Shown: piece after piece, positions 11,362 to 20,734 of the stretch | Layout: every line of letters starts with the position of its first letter | Numbering within the stretch: position 1 is the stretch's first letter | NCBI GenBank assembly: GCA_030562215.1 | Contig: JAUPFL010000002.1 | Span: 1,364,001-1,428,000, forward strand | DNA: 64,000 nt | DNA from: Peribacillus frigoritolerans | Lineage (GTDB): Bacteria > Bacillota > Bacilli > Bacillales > DSM-1321 | Direction: 5' to 3' | Program-made: the position numbers and the translations under genes | Notes under the pieces: generated by a model | The model's database searches: none | Seen by the model: the letters and a program-made list of their open reading frames with translations, nothing else | What the model was told of the DNA's origin: nothing

Positions 11362-13251
11362 ATGAAAATTACAGACTTGTTAAAATTGGATACAATCATA
11401 ATCGATCTGCAAAGTGTTACAAAGCAAGCAGTCATTGATGAACTATCAGGAAAGTTAGCCGAGGCAGGCAGGTTAAATGATGTGGATGGTTTCAAAGCTG
11501 CCATCTTAAAACGTGAAGAGCAAAGCACAACAGGGATTGGTGAAGGGATAGCCATACCGCACGCAAAAACAAATGCTGTAAAGATACCTGCCATCTGTTT
11601 CGGAAAATCGGTCAGTGGTGTGGATTATGAATCGCTTGATGGGCAGCCAGCTCATTTGTTCTTTATGATTGCAGCAAGTGAAGGAGCGAATGCAGATCAC
11701 TTGGAAACACTTTCCCGGCTTTCTTCGTTACTGATGGATGATAAATTCAGGGCCCGATTGATTTCTGCTTCTTCTGGTGAGGAAGTGTTGGAGATAATCA
11801 ATCAAAAAGAAATGGAGGCTTATGAAGAAGAAAGTGAAGAGCAGCAATCGAGTACTGGTGCCAGCGGTAACAATAAAGGAGGTAAAATCCTTGCCGTTAC
11901 AGCTTGTCCAACAGGAATTGCCCATACTTATATGGCTGCAGATGCGTTAAAGGCCAAAGCGAAGGAAATGGGAATCGATTTCAAAGTGGAAACAAATGGT
12001 TCCACAGGAATCAAAAATGGTTTAACGGCCGCAGAAATTGATGAGGCGGATGCGATTATCGTTGCAGCTGATAAGCAGGTGGAAATGGACCGTTTTAATG
12101 GCAAACATGTCATCATTGTCCCTGTTGCCCATGGGATCCGGAAGACCGAGGAACTGTTAACAAGAGCCGTGAATCAGGATGCACCTGTTTACAATGGAAC
12201 TGGAAATGATAAAAGTGATGAAGGTGATTCAGCTAAAGGTGGATTGGGGATTTACAAGCACTTGATGAATGGTGTAAGTAATATGCTTCCATTTGTCGTC
12301 GGGGGCGGTATCTTGATTGCGCTTTCCTTCTTTTTTGGAATCGAGGCAGCAGATCCGGCAAATCCGGAATATAATCCCATTGCCAAAGCATTAAGTGATA
12401 TTGGCGGGGAAATGGTGCCTTCTTCTTGCTTGTCCCTGTACTAGCTGGATTCATCGCTTCAAGTATAGCCGACCGTCCAGGTTTTGCCCCTGGTATGGTA
12501 GGGGGATTATTGGCAGCACAGGCTAATGCCGGTTTTCTTGGCGGACTGATTGCCGGTTTCCTTGCAGGTTATGTCGTCTTACTATTAAGAAAATTGTTTT
12601 CCAAGTTACCGCAAACACTCGATGGCATTAAACCGGTTTTACTCTATCCTGTATTCGGGATGTTAATTACAGGGTTTATCATGGTATTTCTCGTAAATGA
12701 ACCAGTAACCGCAATTAACACGGGACTGACCAATTGGCTCCAGGGCTTATCAGGCACGAACGCAATATTCCTTGGCTTGATTCTTGGCGGTATGATGGCT
12801 GTGGATATGGGAGGCCCCTTAAATAAAGCGGCATTCACTTTTGGGATTGCAGCCATTGAGGCATCAAGTTTCGGACCGCATGCTGCAGTTATGGCTGGTG
12901 GAATGGTTCCTCCTCTTGGAATTGCATTTGCAACTACATTCTTTAAAAGTAAATTCAGTGAAATGGAAAGGAAATCCGGTTTCACTAATTACTTCATGGG
13001 TGCTTCGTTCATTACAGAGAGCCATTCCTTTTGCGGCGGCGGATCCATTGCGGGTTATCGTCAGCAGTGTTGTTGGGGCAGCGACGGCAGGAGCGCTGTC
13101 AATGGCTTTTAGTGTAACATTGCCAGCGCCACATGGGGGAATATTCGTCATCCCCCTAGTCAACCATCCTTTCCGCTATTTGCTGGCGATTTTAATAGGG
13201 TCCCTCATTACCGCTTTAATATTGGGATTCTGGAAAAAGAAACAAAAATAA
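11362..13251 (+). CDS. fruA: PTS fructose-specific EIIABC (2 frame breaks)
   Basis: Membrane permease that imports fructose and phosphorylates it to fructose 1-phosphate. Domain order is EIIA (phospho-His in GEGIAIPHAKTN near residue 65), EIIB (phospho-Cys in AVTACPTGIAHTYMAADAL near 180) and a polytopic EIIC from about residue 295. One base is missing at A12410-12412 (corrected GGENGAFFLLVPVLAGF) and another near 13015-13022 (corrected FITEGAIPFAAADPLRV). After correction the length is about 630 residues, normal for the family. Ends the fruRKA operon and is followed by a strong hairpin. Confidence 0.93.
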
Positions 13252-13261
13252 ATATACTACA

Positions 13262-13296
13262 AAAGCGGGTCCGAGAAAAATGGACCCGCTTTTTAA
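13262..13296. terminator. Bidirectional terminator between fruA and the VOC gene
   Basis: AAAGCGGGTCC / GGACCCGCTTT stem with A-run on the left and T-run on the right, so it can serve both convergent genes. Confidence 0.9.
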
Positions 13297-13660
13297 TATT
13301 TCCATTCCAAAATTTCGATCCGGTTGCCGAAGTGATCGGATAAATATATGCGGTTCGCCTCGGGCAACCTCTCGTCTTCTGTAAAAGAAATATGCTTAGT
13401 CATTAAATGTTGTTTAAATTCAATGAGATTTTCCACTTCAAGTGCTGGATGCGCTTTTCTTGAGGGAATGAAATTATCCTCTGTTCCGACATGAATTTTT
13501 TATCGATCCCGATTCAAACCATAACCCGCCATTGGAACTTAATGACGAAGGCTTTTTCACTTCCCGGAACATTAATATCTCAGTGAAAACTTCCTTGATT
13601 GGTCCTCGGTATTATTAGGAGATGCTAATTGGTAATGGTCGATTGACTTAAAAATGAAGT
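13293..13660 (-). CDS. VOC/glyoxalase-like protein (2 frame breaks)
   Basis: Read on the minus strand in corrected frame: IDHYQLASPNNTEDQSRKF near the start, KPSSLSSNGGLWFESGS, HVGTEDNFIPSRKAHPALEV and the C-terminus SDHFGNRIEILEWKY, a standard vicinal-oxygen-chelate single-domain protein of about 120 residues. The frame is broken by one missing base at A13586-13589 and one extra at T13496-13501 (plus-strand coordinates). The start codon is not clear; no good ATG is in frame near 13660, and the 5' boundary is approximate. Function beyond the fold (metal-dependent dioxygenase, glyoxalase or resistance) cannot be told. Convergent with fruA. Confidence 0.7.
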
Positions 13661-13845
13661 TCAGCTTGCAACCTATCTATTTCCTCATATATCCAATTTT
13701 AAAACAAAAAACAATAAGGATATATTATTTTTTTAATTGTCATCGATAAGATTTCTTATGTTTTAGTCATGAATGGTTTAAGAAAGCATGAATGTAATGT
13801 TTATGGGTAAAGGAGTATTAAAATGAACAAAAGGAGTGAATGTAG

Positions 13846-14250
13846 ATGCTGAAGAAAAATACCTTAAAAACGACGAAAAGGGATGATATGATTGATGTAA
13901 CGATAGAAGTGCAGGCATTCATCAAGGAAAATGGGATTCAAGAGGGGATAGCTCTTATATATTGTCCACATACGACAGCAGGAATCACGATTAATGAAAA
14001 TGCTGATCCCGATGTCAAAAAGGATATATTAAGAAGACTGGATGAGCAATACCCATGGAATCATACATTGGATTTACATATGGAAGGGAACACGGCTGCC
14101 CATTTGAAATCAAGTACGGTTGGTTCTTCACAACAGGTGATCATCCATAAAGGGAGCTTAGTCCTTGGTACTTGGCAGGGTGTATATTTTTGTGAATTCG
14201 ATGGTCCCAGAGAAAGGCAATATTTTATTAAATTATGTGTCGACCAGTAA
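13846..14250 (+). CDS. yugU: YjbQ/YugU family protein (UPF0047)
   Basis: 134 residues covering the whole YjbQ fold. The conserved IYCPHTTAGITINENAD block with its histidine, the DLHMEGNTAAHLKSS block and the C-terminal LGTWQGVYFCEFDGPR are present. E. coli YjbQ has weak thiamine-phosphate synthase activity; the real role in Bacilli is unknown. The start at ATG 13846 has AAAGGAGTG 7 bases upstream. No frame damage. Confidence 0.88.
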   Translation: MLKKNTLKTTKRDDMIDVTIEVQAFIKENGIQEGIALIYCPHTTAGITINENADPDVKKDILRRLDEQYPWNHTLDLHMEGNTAAHLKSSTVGSSQQVIIHKGSLVLGTWQGVYFCEFDGPRERQYFIKLCVDQ

Positions 14251-14289
14251 AATGGAAGGTACTTCAAGGATGAGGTGGGTGGAAGCGGA

Positions 14290-14871
14290 TTGGACGATGT
14301 TTGGATTGAAGGAAGCAAAGTCAAATTAAGGAATGTTAAACAAGCCGATTTAAAACGTTTATGGAGCCTGAAATATGGCGAAGCCGATCCAGAATGGAAA
14401 AAGTGGGATGCACCTTATCAGCCCCTTGAACTCATTGATTTCCATACGTTTATCGATAAAGAAACGAAGCATAAAACCTATGATGAGAAAATCGGGGCTT
14501 ATTCCGAGCTATTAATGGAAAAAAACGATCAAATTATAGGTTCTGTTGTATATTACTGGGAACATGAACCTTCACGATGGCTTGAAATCGGAATTACTAT
14601 TTTTGATCCCAAGTATTGGAATGGCGGTCATGGAACAGAAGCATTAATGATATTCATTGGCTATTTATTCGAAAACCTGGAGATTGAGCGGGTTGGACTT
14701 ACAACTTGGTCAGGTAATGAACGTATGATCGCAGTTGGAAAAAAGGTTGGCATGCAAGTAGAGGGAAGAATGAGAAAATGCCGTTATCATGATGGTTATT
14801 ATTATGATTCAATCAGAATGGGAATGCTTCGGGAAGAGTGGGAATCATTAAAATTCCGAAGATTGAATTGA
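14290..14871 (+). CDS. GNAT acetyltransferase, RimJ/RimL type
   Basis: Predicted cytosolic N-acetyltransferase using acetyl-CoA. The fold shows the acceptor-side DVWIEGSKVKLRNVKQADL, the beta4 stretch WLEIGITIFDPKYWNGGHGTEAL with the pyrophosphate-binding loop, and the C-terminal GMQVEGRMRKCRYHDGYYYDS typical of RimL-like enzymes. TTG 14290 is preferred over GTG 14275 because GAGGTGGG at 14272-14279 is then correctly spaced. About 193 residues, complete. The substrate (ribosomal protein, antibiotic or other amine) is unknown. Confidence 0.85.
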   Translation: MDDVWIEGSKVKLRNVKQADLKRLWSLKYGEADPEWKKWDAPYQPLELIDFHTFIDKETKHKTYDEKIGAYSELLMEKNDQIIGSVVYYWEHEPSRWLEIGITIFDPKYWNGGHGTEALMIFIGYLFENLEIERVGLTTWSGNERMIAVGKKVGMQVEGRMRKCRYHDGYYYDSIRMGMLREEWESLKFRRLN

Positions 14872-14971
14872 CCCTGAAAATTTTTCCTTCATTTCCTTGG
14901 AAAAAATTTAGCACTGTTTTCTCCCATATGGTCTGTTATCCTAGGAAGGTGCTTAACGAGGAGGTAACAGG

Positions 14972-15570
14972 ATGAAATTATCAGTATTAATATCCGTGAT
15001 AATGACTCTAAGTGTCATCGTACTTGGTATAGCTTTTCCTAAGGGAACGACAAGTGAAGCTTCTGATGGGGCAACCAAACATGTCATTAAACAAGGTGAA
15101 TCGATATGGGATATTGCAAAGCAGCACGGTGTTCCAATCGGTAAGTTAAAAAAGTCAATAATAATGTAAATAATGTTGCCGAACCTGGTAAAACATTGAT
15201 TATTCCACATGTAATGAATGAAAAAGATAAAGAATTATTAGCAAGGCTTGTGCATGCAGAAGCCAAAGGGGAACCATACAGAGGAAAGGTCGAGGTGGCA
15301 GGAGTTGTTTTGAATCGCCTTGATAGCAATGAATTCCCTGATACGGTCCGGGAAGTGATTTATCAAAAAAACCAATTCTCGCCTGTTGGTGATGGCAGTA
15401 TAAACAAACCAGCAGGAAATGATGCCAAGAGAGCTGTCAATGAAGCATTGGCCATTCATGGCTACACAAATGATGCCTTGTATTTTTGGAATCCCAGTAT
15501 TTCGGACAGCGAATGGATGAAACAATTAGAAGTAATAAAAATTATCGGCGGCCACCATTTTGCCATATAA
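14972..15570 (+). CDS. sleB: LysM plus SleB-type cell wall hydrolase (1 frame break)
   Basis: Exported hydrolase of the SleB/CwlJ family that acts on spore cortex or cell-wall peptidoglycan. Residues 1-25 form a signal peptide or anchor, 36-60 a LysM repeat (HVIKQGESIWDIAKQHGVP), and the rest the SleB catalytic domain (LLARLVHAEAKGEPYRGKVE with the catalytic Glu, then NALYFWNP-like DALYFWNPSIS). The A-run 15148-15153 is one base short; with seven A the frame runs KLKKVNNNVNNVAEPGK into the hydrolase. AGGAGG lies 7 bases before ATG 14972. It is similar to but shorter than canonical SleB, so the symbol is tentative. Confidence 0.85.
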
Positions 15571-15590
15571 ACTGCATATTAAAAATATTA

Positions 15591-15624
15591 AAAACCGGCT
15601 TTCAAATGGGGAGCCGGTTTTTTT
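15591..15624 (+). terminator. Terminator after the SleB-like gene
   Basis: AAAACCGGCT / AGCCGGTTTT stem with a T7 tail. It lies at the 3' ends of two convergent genes. Confidence 0.9.
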
Positions 15625-15625
15625 G

Positions 15626-15925
15626 TTAAACGATATCAGCCCACATTTCGCGGGGATTCAGTTCATAAATGCTGTTTTCACGGTACATGATGCTTCCGAT
15701 AATGAGTTCACGTCGTATCGTTGCATAATCATCATGGAAAGACTGGATGAATTCATTCAGTTCTTTTTCCGGATATTTTCGTCCCTTCTCCAACAGGCGT
15801 GCAATATGATGAAGAACGATCATTTTCTTTTTCTCTGTGCTGGTATGGTTTTTTAGTCGACCATCTGGAGTAAAAAAGTTCTCAAGGATCTTTTTGTGTT
15901 CTAAATTCAGCTTTTGACTTTCCAT
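15626..15925 (-). CDS. DUF2087 domain protein
   Basis: 99 residues covering DUF2087: LEHKKILENFFTPDGRLK, the basic STEKKKMIVLHHIARLLEKG, YPEKELNEFIQSFHDDYATIRRELI with the conserved acidic-aromatic core, then the terminal YELNPREMW. DUF2087 has a winged-helix-like role at the end of some ArsR-type regulators. Its ATG at 15925 overlaps the 3' end of the ArsR-like gene upstream in another frame. Given the indel rate here, the two may be one fused regulator. Confidence 0.8.
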   Translation of the reverse strand: MESQKLNLEHKKILENFFTPDGRLKNHTSTEKKKMIVLHHIARLLEKGRKYPEKELNEFIQSFHDDYATIRRELIIGSIMYRENSIYELNPREMWADIV

Positions 15926-16226
15926 TTGATTGGAGTCCCCTTAGTTGAAACCATTTTAGGTAATGCTGACGAATAATGCTTCAGGACATCTTCATTCAAA
16001 AAATAATATACCGTATTTTTTCCCTCCGATCCCTCACTAAATTAATGTCTTTCAATTTCGTTAAATGGTGTGAAATGGTTGGGGCCGTCAATTTTAATAT
16101 TCCCGCAAGTGCCTGTCCGTGTTTTGGTCCGTTTGCCAGGATGGATATAATCCTAATCCTTGTCACATCACCAATCGTTTTGTGGAAAGCTACCAATTTT
16201 TCTAATTGCACTTTTGTCCCCCTCAT
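15907..16226 (-). CDS. ArsR-family transcriptional regulator (1 frame break)
   Basis: Winged-helix DNA-binding protein: KTIGDVTRIRIISILANGPKHG, recognition helix LTAPTISHHLTKLKDINLV. The frame runs into a stop after RREKIRYIIF; one base is missing in the G/A run near 16016-16025, and with it the wing reads NTVYYFLNEDVLKHYSSALPKMVST. No ArsR metal-site cysteines are visible in the recognition helix, so the ligand is probably not a thiol-bound metal. It may be fused to the DUF2087 ORF downstream. Promoter region 16227-16369 is shared with the divergent trhA. Confidence 0.82.
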
Positions 16227-16369
16227 AATTAGATTATCATCTAATTAGATAATAGTCTAATTAGTGACTGTCAATCAAGTTAATATTCACTTTTCTATAA
16301 TGCTCGGAAGATCTGATGTATACTTTAGGGGAATACTAAAAAAATAATCCGGAATTAAGGAGCTGTAAC

Positions 16370-17011
16370 ATGGCTAATACACATGTTTATACAAAAAAGA
16401 AGAAGTAGTCAATGCGATAACCCACGGTGTCGGCGTTTTGTTGAGTATTGCTGCACTTGTGTTTTTAATCATATACTCAGCTCAAACAGGATCGCCTTGG
16501 AATGTAGTCATTTCAGTCATATATGGTGTTTCCATGCTTCTTTTATACGTCTCTTCCACTTTAGTGCATAGTTTTCCAGAGGGAAAACAAAGGATATATT
16601 TGAAATCTTTGATCATTCGGCCATATATATATTCATTGCTGGAACATACACGCCCATCATGCTTCTTGTGATCAAAGGGTCACTAGGCTGGACACTGCTA
16701 GGTATCATTTGGGGAGTTGCAATCATTGGCGTCGTTTTCAAAGCTTTCTATGTGAAAAAATTCCTTTTCCTTTCGACGATTCTCTATATTGCAATGGGGT
16801 GGATGATCGTTATCGTTTGGGGGCCACTTACAGCAACGATGCCTTCAGCTGGTATCCAGTTACTGATTGCAGGGGGATTGCTTTATACGTTTGGAGCCAT
16901 CTTTTATGTTTGGCGCGGTTTTCCGTTCCATCACGCGGTTTGGCATGTATTCGTGCTTGGGGGAACTGTCACACACTTTTTGCAGTATTGTTTTATATCC
17001 TTCCACTATGA
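16370..17011 (+). CDS. trhA: Hemolysin III family membrane protein (3 frame breaks)
   Basis: Seven-helix membrane protein of the TrhA/hemolysin III (PAQR-like) family, in B. subtilis linked to membrane fluidity. Conserved pieces in corrected frame: ITHGVGVLLSIAALV, SSTLVHSFPEGKTKDIFEIFDHS, FIAGTYTPIMLL and HHAVWHVFVLGGTVTHFFAVLF with the conserved histidines. One base is missing in each of A16393-16398, A16584-16587 and T16977-16981. After correction about 214 residues, standard length, ending at TGA 17009-17011. ATG 16370 has a TTAAGGAG site. Confidence 0.9.
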
Positions 17012-17110
17012 TCACTTGGTCGATTTGATGTATCTGAGAGATTGGTTGAGGTTTTAAATGACCCCTATTAGGAAATAATTAAGGTATACAGACTAAAGGA
17101 GGAAAAACTA

Positions 17111-17584
17111 ATGAGAAGATCAATCAAAATATTATCAGTGCCGTTTGCCGCTTTGCTTGTTTTGGCTGGATGCGGCGAAGAAAACGATGAAGTGAAAAAC
17201 CCGCCGGTTCAGGAAAATGAAAATCAAGCGGAAAATAATCCTGAAACAGGTACGGATAATAATGAAAAACTGCCTTTCACATATAAGGATTTTCAATTAG
17301 AAGTGGATTATACCGGCAATGATAACGAATACGAAGCTGAATATGATACAATGGGAGCTCAAACAGAAGCTTCGATCGAGGACAAACTTAACAAACACGA
17401 AGTTCACGGTGATGAAGCAATGAAAGAATTGACCCCGATTCTAGAAAAATTGACATTCACCAAAGATTCATCAGATGAGGAAGTCATTCAAGAAGTGACA
17501 AAAGCATTTAATTTGAAGGATGACTATCAGGAATTTGATTTAGAGGTCGTTTTCGAAGATGGTACGAAAAAGAATATCAAGTGA
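17111..17584 (+). CDS. YusW-like lipoprotein
   Basis: 157 residues. Signal peptide with lipobox LVLAGC (Cys about residue 21), an acidic Asn/Glu-rich linker (residues 25-55), then a YusW domain with two related halves (KDFQLEVDYTGNDNEYEAEYD and QEFDLEVVFEDGTKKN). Anchored on the outer face of the membrane. Function unknown in B. subtilis. AAAGGAGG precedes ATG 17111. Confidence 0.85.
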   Translation: MRRSIKILSVPFAALLVLAGCGEENDEVKNPPVQENENQAENNPETGTDNNEKLPFTYKDFQLEVDYTGNDNEYEAEYDTMGAQTEASIEDKLNKHEVHGDEAMKELTPILEKLTFTKDSSDEEVIQEVTKAFNLKDDYQEFDLEVVFEDGTKKNIK

Positions 17585-17754
17585 ATAATAAGTAACTAAA
17601 ATCCATTACTCTATATTCTGCAAGTTCATATGTGCCGTCAATAGTTGTCAAATTACTGTTCCTATAGTAAAATGGTTACGGTTAGCAAAGGGGATAATAT
17701 ACATTTGCTATTCATATTCGGACTTATGGGGATAGGACCGCAATAAATACTTGC

Positions 17755-17786
17755 AAAAAGATTCTTTTTTAAGAGTCTTTTTTGTA
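17755..17786 (+). terminator. Terminator after the YusW-like gene
   Basis: AAAGATTCTT / AAGAGTCTTT stem followed by TTTTTTG. Confidence 0.7.
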
Positions 17787-17798
17787 GTGTTCTGGAAT

Positions 17799-17834
17799 GA
17801 AGAAAAGGGTACCGCTTGCGGTACCCTTTTCTTC
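17799..17834. terminator. Terminator downstream of bioY
   Basis: Long stem GAAGAAAAGGGTACCGC / GCGGTACCCTTTTCTTC with almost no loop, directly after the bioY stop on the minus strand. Confidence 0.85.
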
Positions 17835-17836
17835 AT

Positions 17837-18414
17837 TTACCCATCATTGCGATAGTGGTGCATTTCTTTTGGCAGCATATTAGCCGACGCTAACCTTGAA
17901 CGGATTGTTATGCCAAGCCAAGATGCAAGGAATGCCTTTAAAACGCCTACGATTATAAATGGTGCAAAACCGCTGGCAAATGCCACTGGCCAAGATAATG
18001 AACTCATATATTTTAACCAAACCGTACCGATGACCAAAGTAATTATCATCCCGATTGTATTTGCAAGGAAAGCCATTGCGACTGAGAAACGGGTTTTTTC
18101 AATATCAGGCCAGTTATATATACTGTCGGGATATAGGATAATAAATAACCGCCAGTAGGACCGAATATCTTAGCCAGCCCTCCTGACATTTCAGCGAAAA
18201 CCGGTACTCCCGCTGCCCCTATGAACAGATATAATAAAACGGAAGAGGTTCCATAACGTGAACCCAGTATCGTTGCTGCCAGTCCAACAGCTAGAGTCTG
18301 TCCTGTAATCGGTACTAATGGCAGTGGAATTGTAATTTGGGCAAGTATTCCTATAATTGCTGCAAATAAAGCTGTAACCATCATCATTCTTAACTTCTCA
18401 TGACGCTCCTTCAT
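17837..18414 (-). CDS. bioY: Biotin ECF transporter S component BioY (1 frame break)
   Basis: Substrate-binding membrane subunit for biotin uptake. The conserved QITIPLPLVPITGQTLAVGLA and GARYGTSS-like GSRYGTSSVLLYLFIGAAGVP are present, followed by GPTGGYLLSYIPTVYITGL and C-terminal membrane helices. Plus-strand T18094-18099 is one base short; correction joins GLILKKTRFSVAMAFLANTIG. About 193 residues, the usual size. ATG at 18412-18414 has GGGGAGG upstream. The promoter and a BirA-like operator lie directly upstream, so biotin repression is expected. Confidence 0.93.
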
Positions 18415-18430
18415 CGTGCTTCCTCCCCTT

Positions 18431-18461
18431 ATGTAAACCTGGTTGTATAACGAGTTGACAT
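18431..18461 (-). promoter_or_regulatory. BirA-like operator of bioY
   Basis: On the minus strand ATGTCAAC, 15 bases, GTTTACAT: an inverted repeat with 7 of 8 matches and the arm sequence and spacing expected for Bacillus BirA boxes. It lies just downstream of the -10 box and upstream of the ribosome site. Confidence 0.75.
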
Positions 18462-18468
18462 ATAAAGA

Positions 18469-18497
18469 ATTTTAATATGTTAAGTAAACACTGTCAA
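18469..18497 (-). promoter_or_regulatory. Sigma-A promoter of bioY
   Basis: Minus strand TTGACA (18497-18492), 17-base spacer, TAAAAT (18474-18469). Confidence 0.8.
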
Positions 18498-18980
18498 TGA
18501 TATTATGAATTTATTTCAATAATGGTCTTTTAGGAGACAGGGGTTGACCAAGGTAAAATTCAAAACATGGAAAATAAATGAGACTTTTTCATCTAGGGCT
18601 TTGCATAAAGCTTTCACAAGGTGATGGTCAATTCCTATTTTGGTCGTGAGAAAAGTGCATATATATTTATGACCAAATTTAAACTTTTAAGAAAGTTAAT
18701 AATCATGGTCCGTATGGATTGGATAAAAAAATATTGACTGAACAGTATGTTTCCGCGTACAATGAGATGAGTTATTAGTTAATTCATAAAATTAAAAATT
18801 GATTTTGACAGAAGCATCGAACACTAGGCAATCATTTACGCGTTTGCAGAAAAAGAGGAAGAATCCTCATTAACAAGCGAGCGAACGCTAATGATTTGGC
18901 GTATGGAAAAGGAAAAGTTGGTTAAATGGAGTTGCAAAAAAAGACCACATTTTAATAATTAAAAGCCTATAGTTATATAG
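18498..18980 (+). other. Unassigned region before the symporter leader
   Basis: No credible gene. A possible stem TCATTA/TAATGA with a GC-rich inner helix lies near 18862-18895; it could belong to the 5' leader of the symporter gene. I recognise no known riboswitch here. Confidence 0.4.
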
Positions 18981-18987
18981 TGAAAAT

Positions 18988-19036
18988 AGGGGCTGTATTG
19001 ATGACGGGATCCGTCTGTCAATATGGCCTCCTTTTT
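18988..19036 (+). terminator. Hairpin with T-run in the symporter leader (terminator or attenuator)
   Basis: Nested stem: AGGGGC/GCCTCCT outside, TATTGA/TCAATA in the middle and GACGG/CCGTC at the tip, then CTTTTTATTG. No gene ends upstream within 500 bases, so it may be a conditional terminator of the symporter transcript. Confidence 0.65.
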
Positions 19037-19119
19037 ATTGTTTTAAAAAAGAATGAGGGGGTGTAGGAAATGATTGTGTGACGGGCGAGTCCTTAACAAT
19101 TAAAGAGGTGAAAAAATTT

Positions 19120-19167
19120 ATGGTAATGCGTTTGTCGGCTTCAGCCGGGGAAGATTTGAGTTTTTAA
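19120..19167 (+). other. Possible 15-codon leader ORF
   Basis: ATG 19120 with AAAGAGGTG 6 bases upstream, product MVMRLSASAGEDLSF then stop. It lies between the hairpin at 18988 and the symporter gene. Too short to judge by composition. Confidence 0.3.
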
Positions 19168-19180
19168 AACTAAATTAATT

Positions 19181-19194
19181 TGAAAGCGCTTACT
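19181..19194 (+). promoter_or_regulatory. cre (CcpA) site before the symporter
   Basis: TGAAAGCGCTTACT matches cre at 13 of 14 positions and sits 65 bases before the start codon. Confidence 0.6.
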
Positions 19195-19258
19195 TTTTTC
19201 TTTTTATATGGCTAGTTTTTTATAGATTTTTAAAGAACAATACGAGGGGGGATTATTT

Positions 19259-20734
19259 ATGGAAGAGTTCGTTAATGGATTAAATGGATTGTTGTGGAGT
19301 ACTCCTGTTATTTATGCGTTAATGGGTGTTGGGTTATTTTTTTCAATTTTAACACGTTTTGTCCAGGTCAGACAAATTAAGGAAATGTTAAGGGTTATGT
19401 TTCAAGGGAAAAGTTCGGAAGCAGGAGTGTCATCTTTCCAAGCTTTATCTATAGCACTTTCAGGCCGAGTTGGAACTGGGAATATCGCTGGTGTAGCAAC
19501 AGCTATTTTTTTCGGCGGACCAGGCGCTGTTTTTTGGATGTGGGTTATTGCTTTCATTGGTGCATCTAGTGCATATATTGAATCTACTCTTGCACAGATT
19601 TATAAGGTAAAGCAAGATGGGCAATATCGTGGTGGTCCAGCTTATTATATTGAAAAGGGAATTGGCTGGAAATGGTTCGCAGTTGCCTTTGCTTTAGCAA
19701 TGCTTGTTGCGCTTGCCATTCTTATGCCGGGTGTTCAGTCAAATTCGATAGCGCTAGGGATCGATACTGCATTTGGAATTGATAAGAATATAACCGGAAT
19801 AGTTATTGGTCTTTTATTAGCTATTATTATATTTGGTGGGGTTAAAAGAATTGCTACTGCTGCTACAATCATCGTTCCGTTTATGGCTTTGGGTTATATC
19901 CTGTTAGCTCTCGTTATCATAGCCATGAATATTACAGCAGTCCCAGCGATATTTTCTCTAATTTTTAGGAGTGCTTTTGCCATGGATTCTATGTTTGGCG
20001 GAATGATTGGAATGGCGATTTTATGGGGAGTAAAACGTGGACTTTATTCAAATGAAGCAGGCCAAGGAACAGGGGCACATCCGGCGGCAGCTGCTGAAGT
20101 GTCGCACCCGGCACAACAAGGATTAGTTCAAGCTTTTTCTGTTTATATTGATACATTATTTGTGTGCTCTGCAACAGCATTTATGATTCTATTTACCGGG
20201 ATGTACAATACAGAAACAGCGGATGGCACTCGTCTGGTAAATAACTTACCAGAAGTCGAAGTAGGTCCTGGGTTTACTCAGGCTGCTATTGACAGTGTAT
20301 TCCCTGGATTTGGTGCAGGATTTGTGGCTGTTGCTTTATTCTTCTTCGCTTTTACGACGATTATGGCTTATTACTATATAGCTGAAACAAATATCGCTTA
20401 CTTAACCCGTGGTAAAAACAGTAGCTGGCCAATGTTAATATTAAAATTTGTTATTATAGCCGCATCTATCTATGGTGCTGCTAATGAAGCCACCTTAGCC
20501 TGGGCATTAGGAGATGCTGGTTTAGGGATTACGGTGTGGCTAAATATTATTGCGATTTTAATACTCGCCAAACCTGCATTAATTACTTTGAAAGACTATG
20601 AAAATCAGAAAAAGCAAGGGATACTAGACCCGGTATTTGATCCCAAAGCTTTGGGGATTAAGAATGCCGATTACTGGGAGGAAGAGTATAAAAGAGGTAA
20701 AGAATGCGCTTCAACTAAGAGAAAAGTTGAATAA
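19259..20734 (+). CDS. Alanine/glycine:cation symporter (AGCS family)
   Basis: 491-residue polytopic membrane transporter that takes up alanine or glycine with Na+ or H+. The family signatures are present: SIALSGRVGTGNIAGVATAIFFGGPGAVFWMW and, in the second half, GVKRGLYSNEAGQGTGAHPAAAAEVSHPAQQG. Hydrophobic helices fill the length and a basic tail (EEEYKRGKECASTKRKVE) ends it. GAGGGGGG precedes ATG 19259. The frame is intact. The 5' leader is long and carries a hairpin with T-run, a mini-ORF and a cre-like site. Confidence 0.95.
   Translation: MEEFVNGLNGLLWSTPVIYALMGVGLFFSILTRFVQVRQIKEMLRVMFQGKSSEAGVSSFQALSIALSGRVGTGNIAGVATAIFFGGPGAVFWMWVIAFIGASSAYIESTLAQIYKVKQDGQYRGGPAYYIEKGIGWKWFAVAFALAMLVALAILMPGVQSNSIALGIDTAFGIDKNITGIVIGLLLAIIIFGGVKRIATAATIIVPFMALGYILLALVIIAMNITAVPAIFSLIFRSAFAMDSMFGGMIGMAILWGVKRGLYSNEAGQGTGAHPAAAAEVSHPAQQGLVQAFSVYIDTLFVCSATAFMILFTGMYNTETADGTRLVNNLPEVEVGPGFTQAAIDSVFPGFGAGFVAVALFFFAFTTIMAYYYIAETNIAYLTRGKNSSWPMLILKFVIIAASIYGAANEATLAWALGDAGLGITVWLNIIAILILAKPALITLKDYENQKKQGILDPVFDPKALGIKNADYWEEEYKRGKECASTKRKVE

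Noticed and set aside
12644..13163. Antisense ORFs inside fruA
   Set aside because: Shadows of the EIIC coding frame.
19120..19167. Glycine riboswitch upstream of the symporter
   Set aside because: Expected from the transporter family, but the conserved glycine aptamer sequences are not visible; kept only as an unassigned leader.
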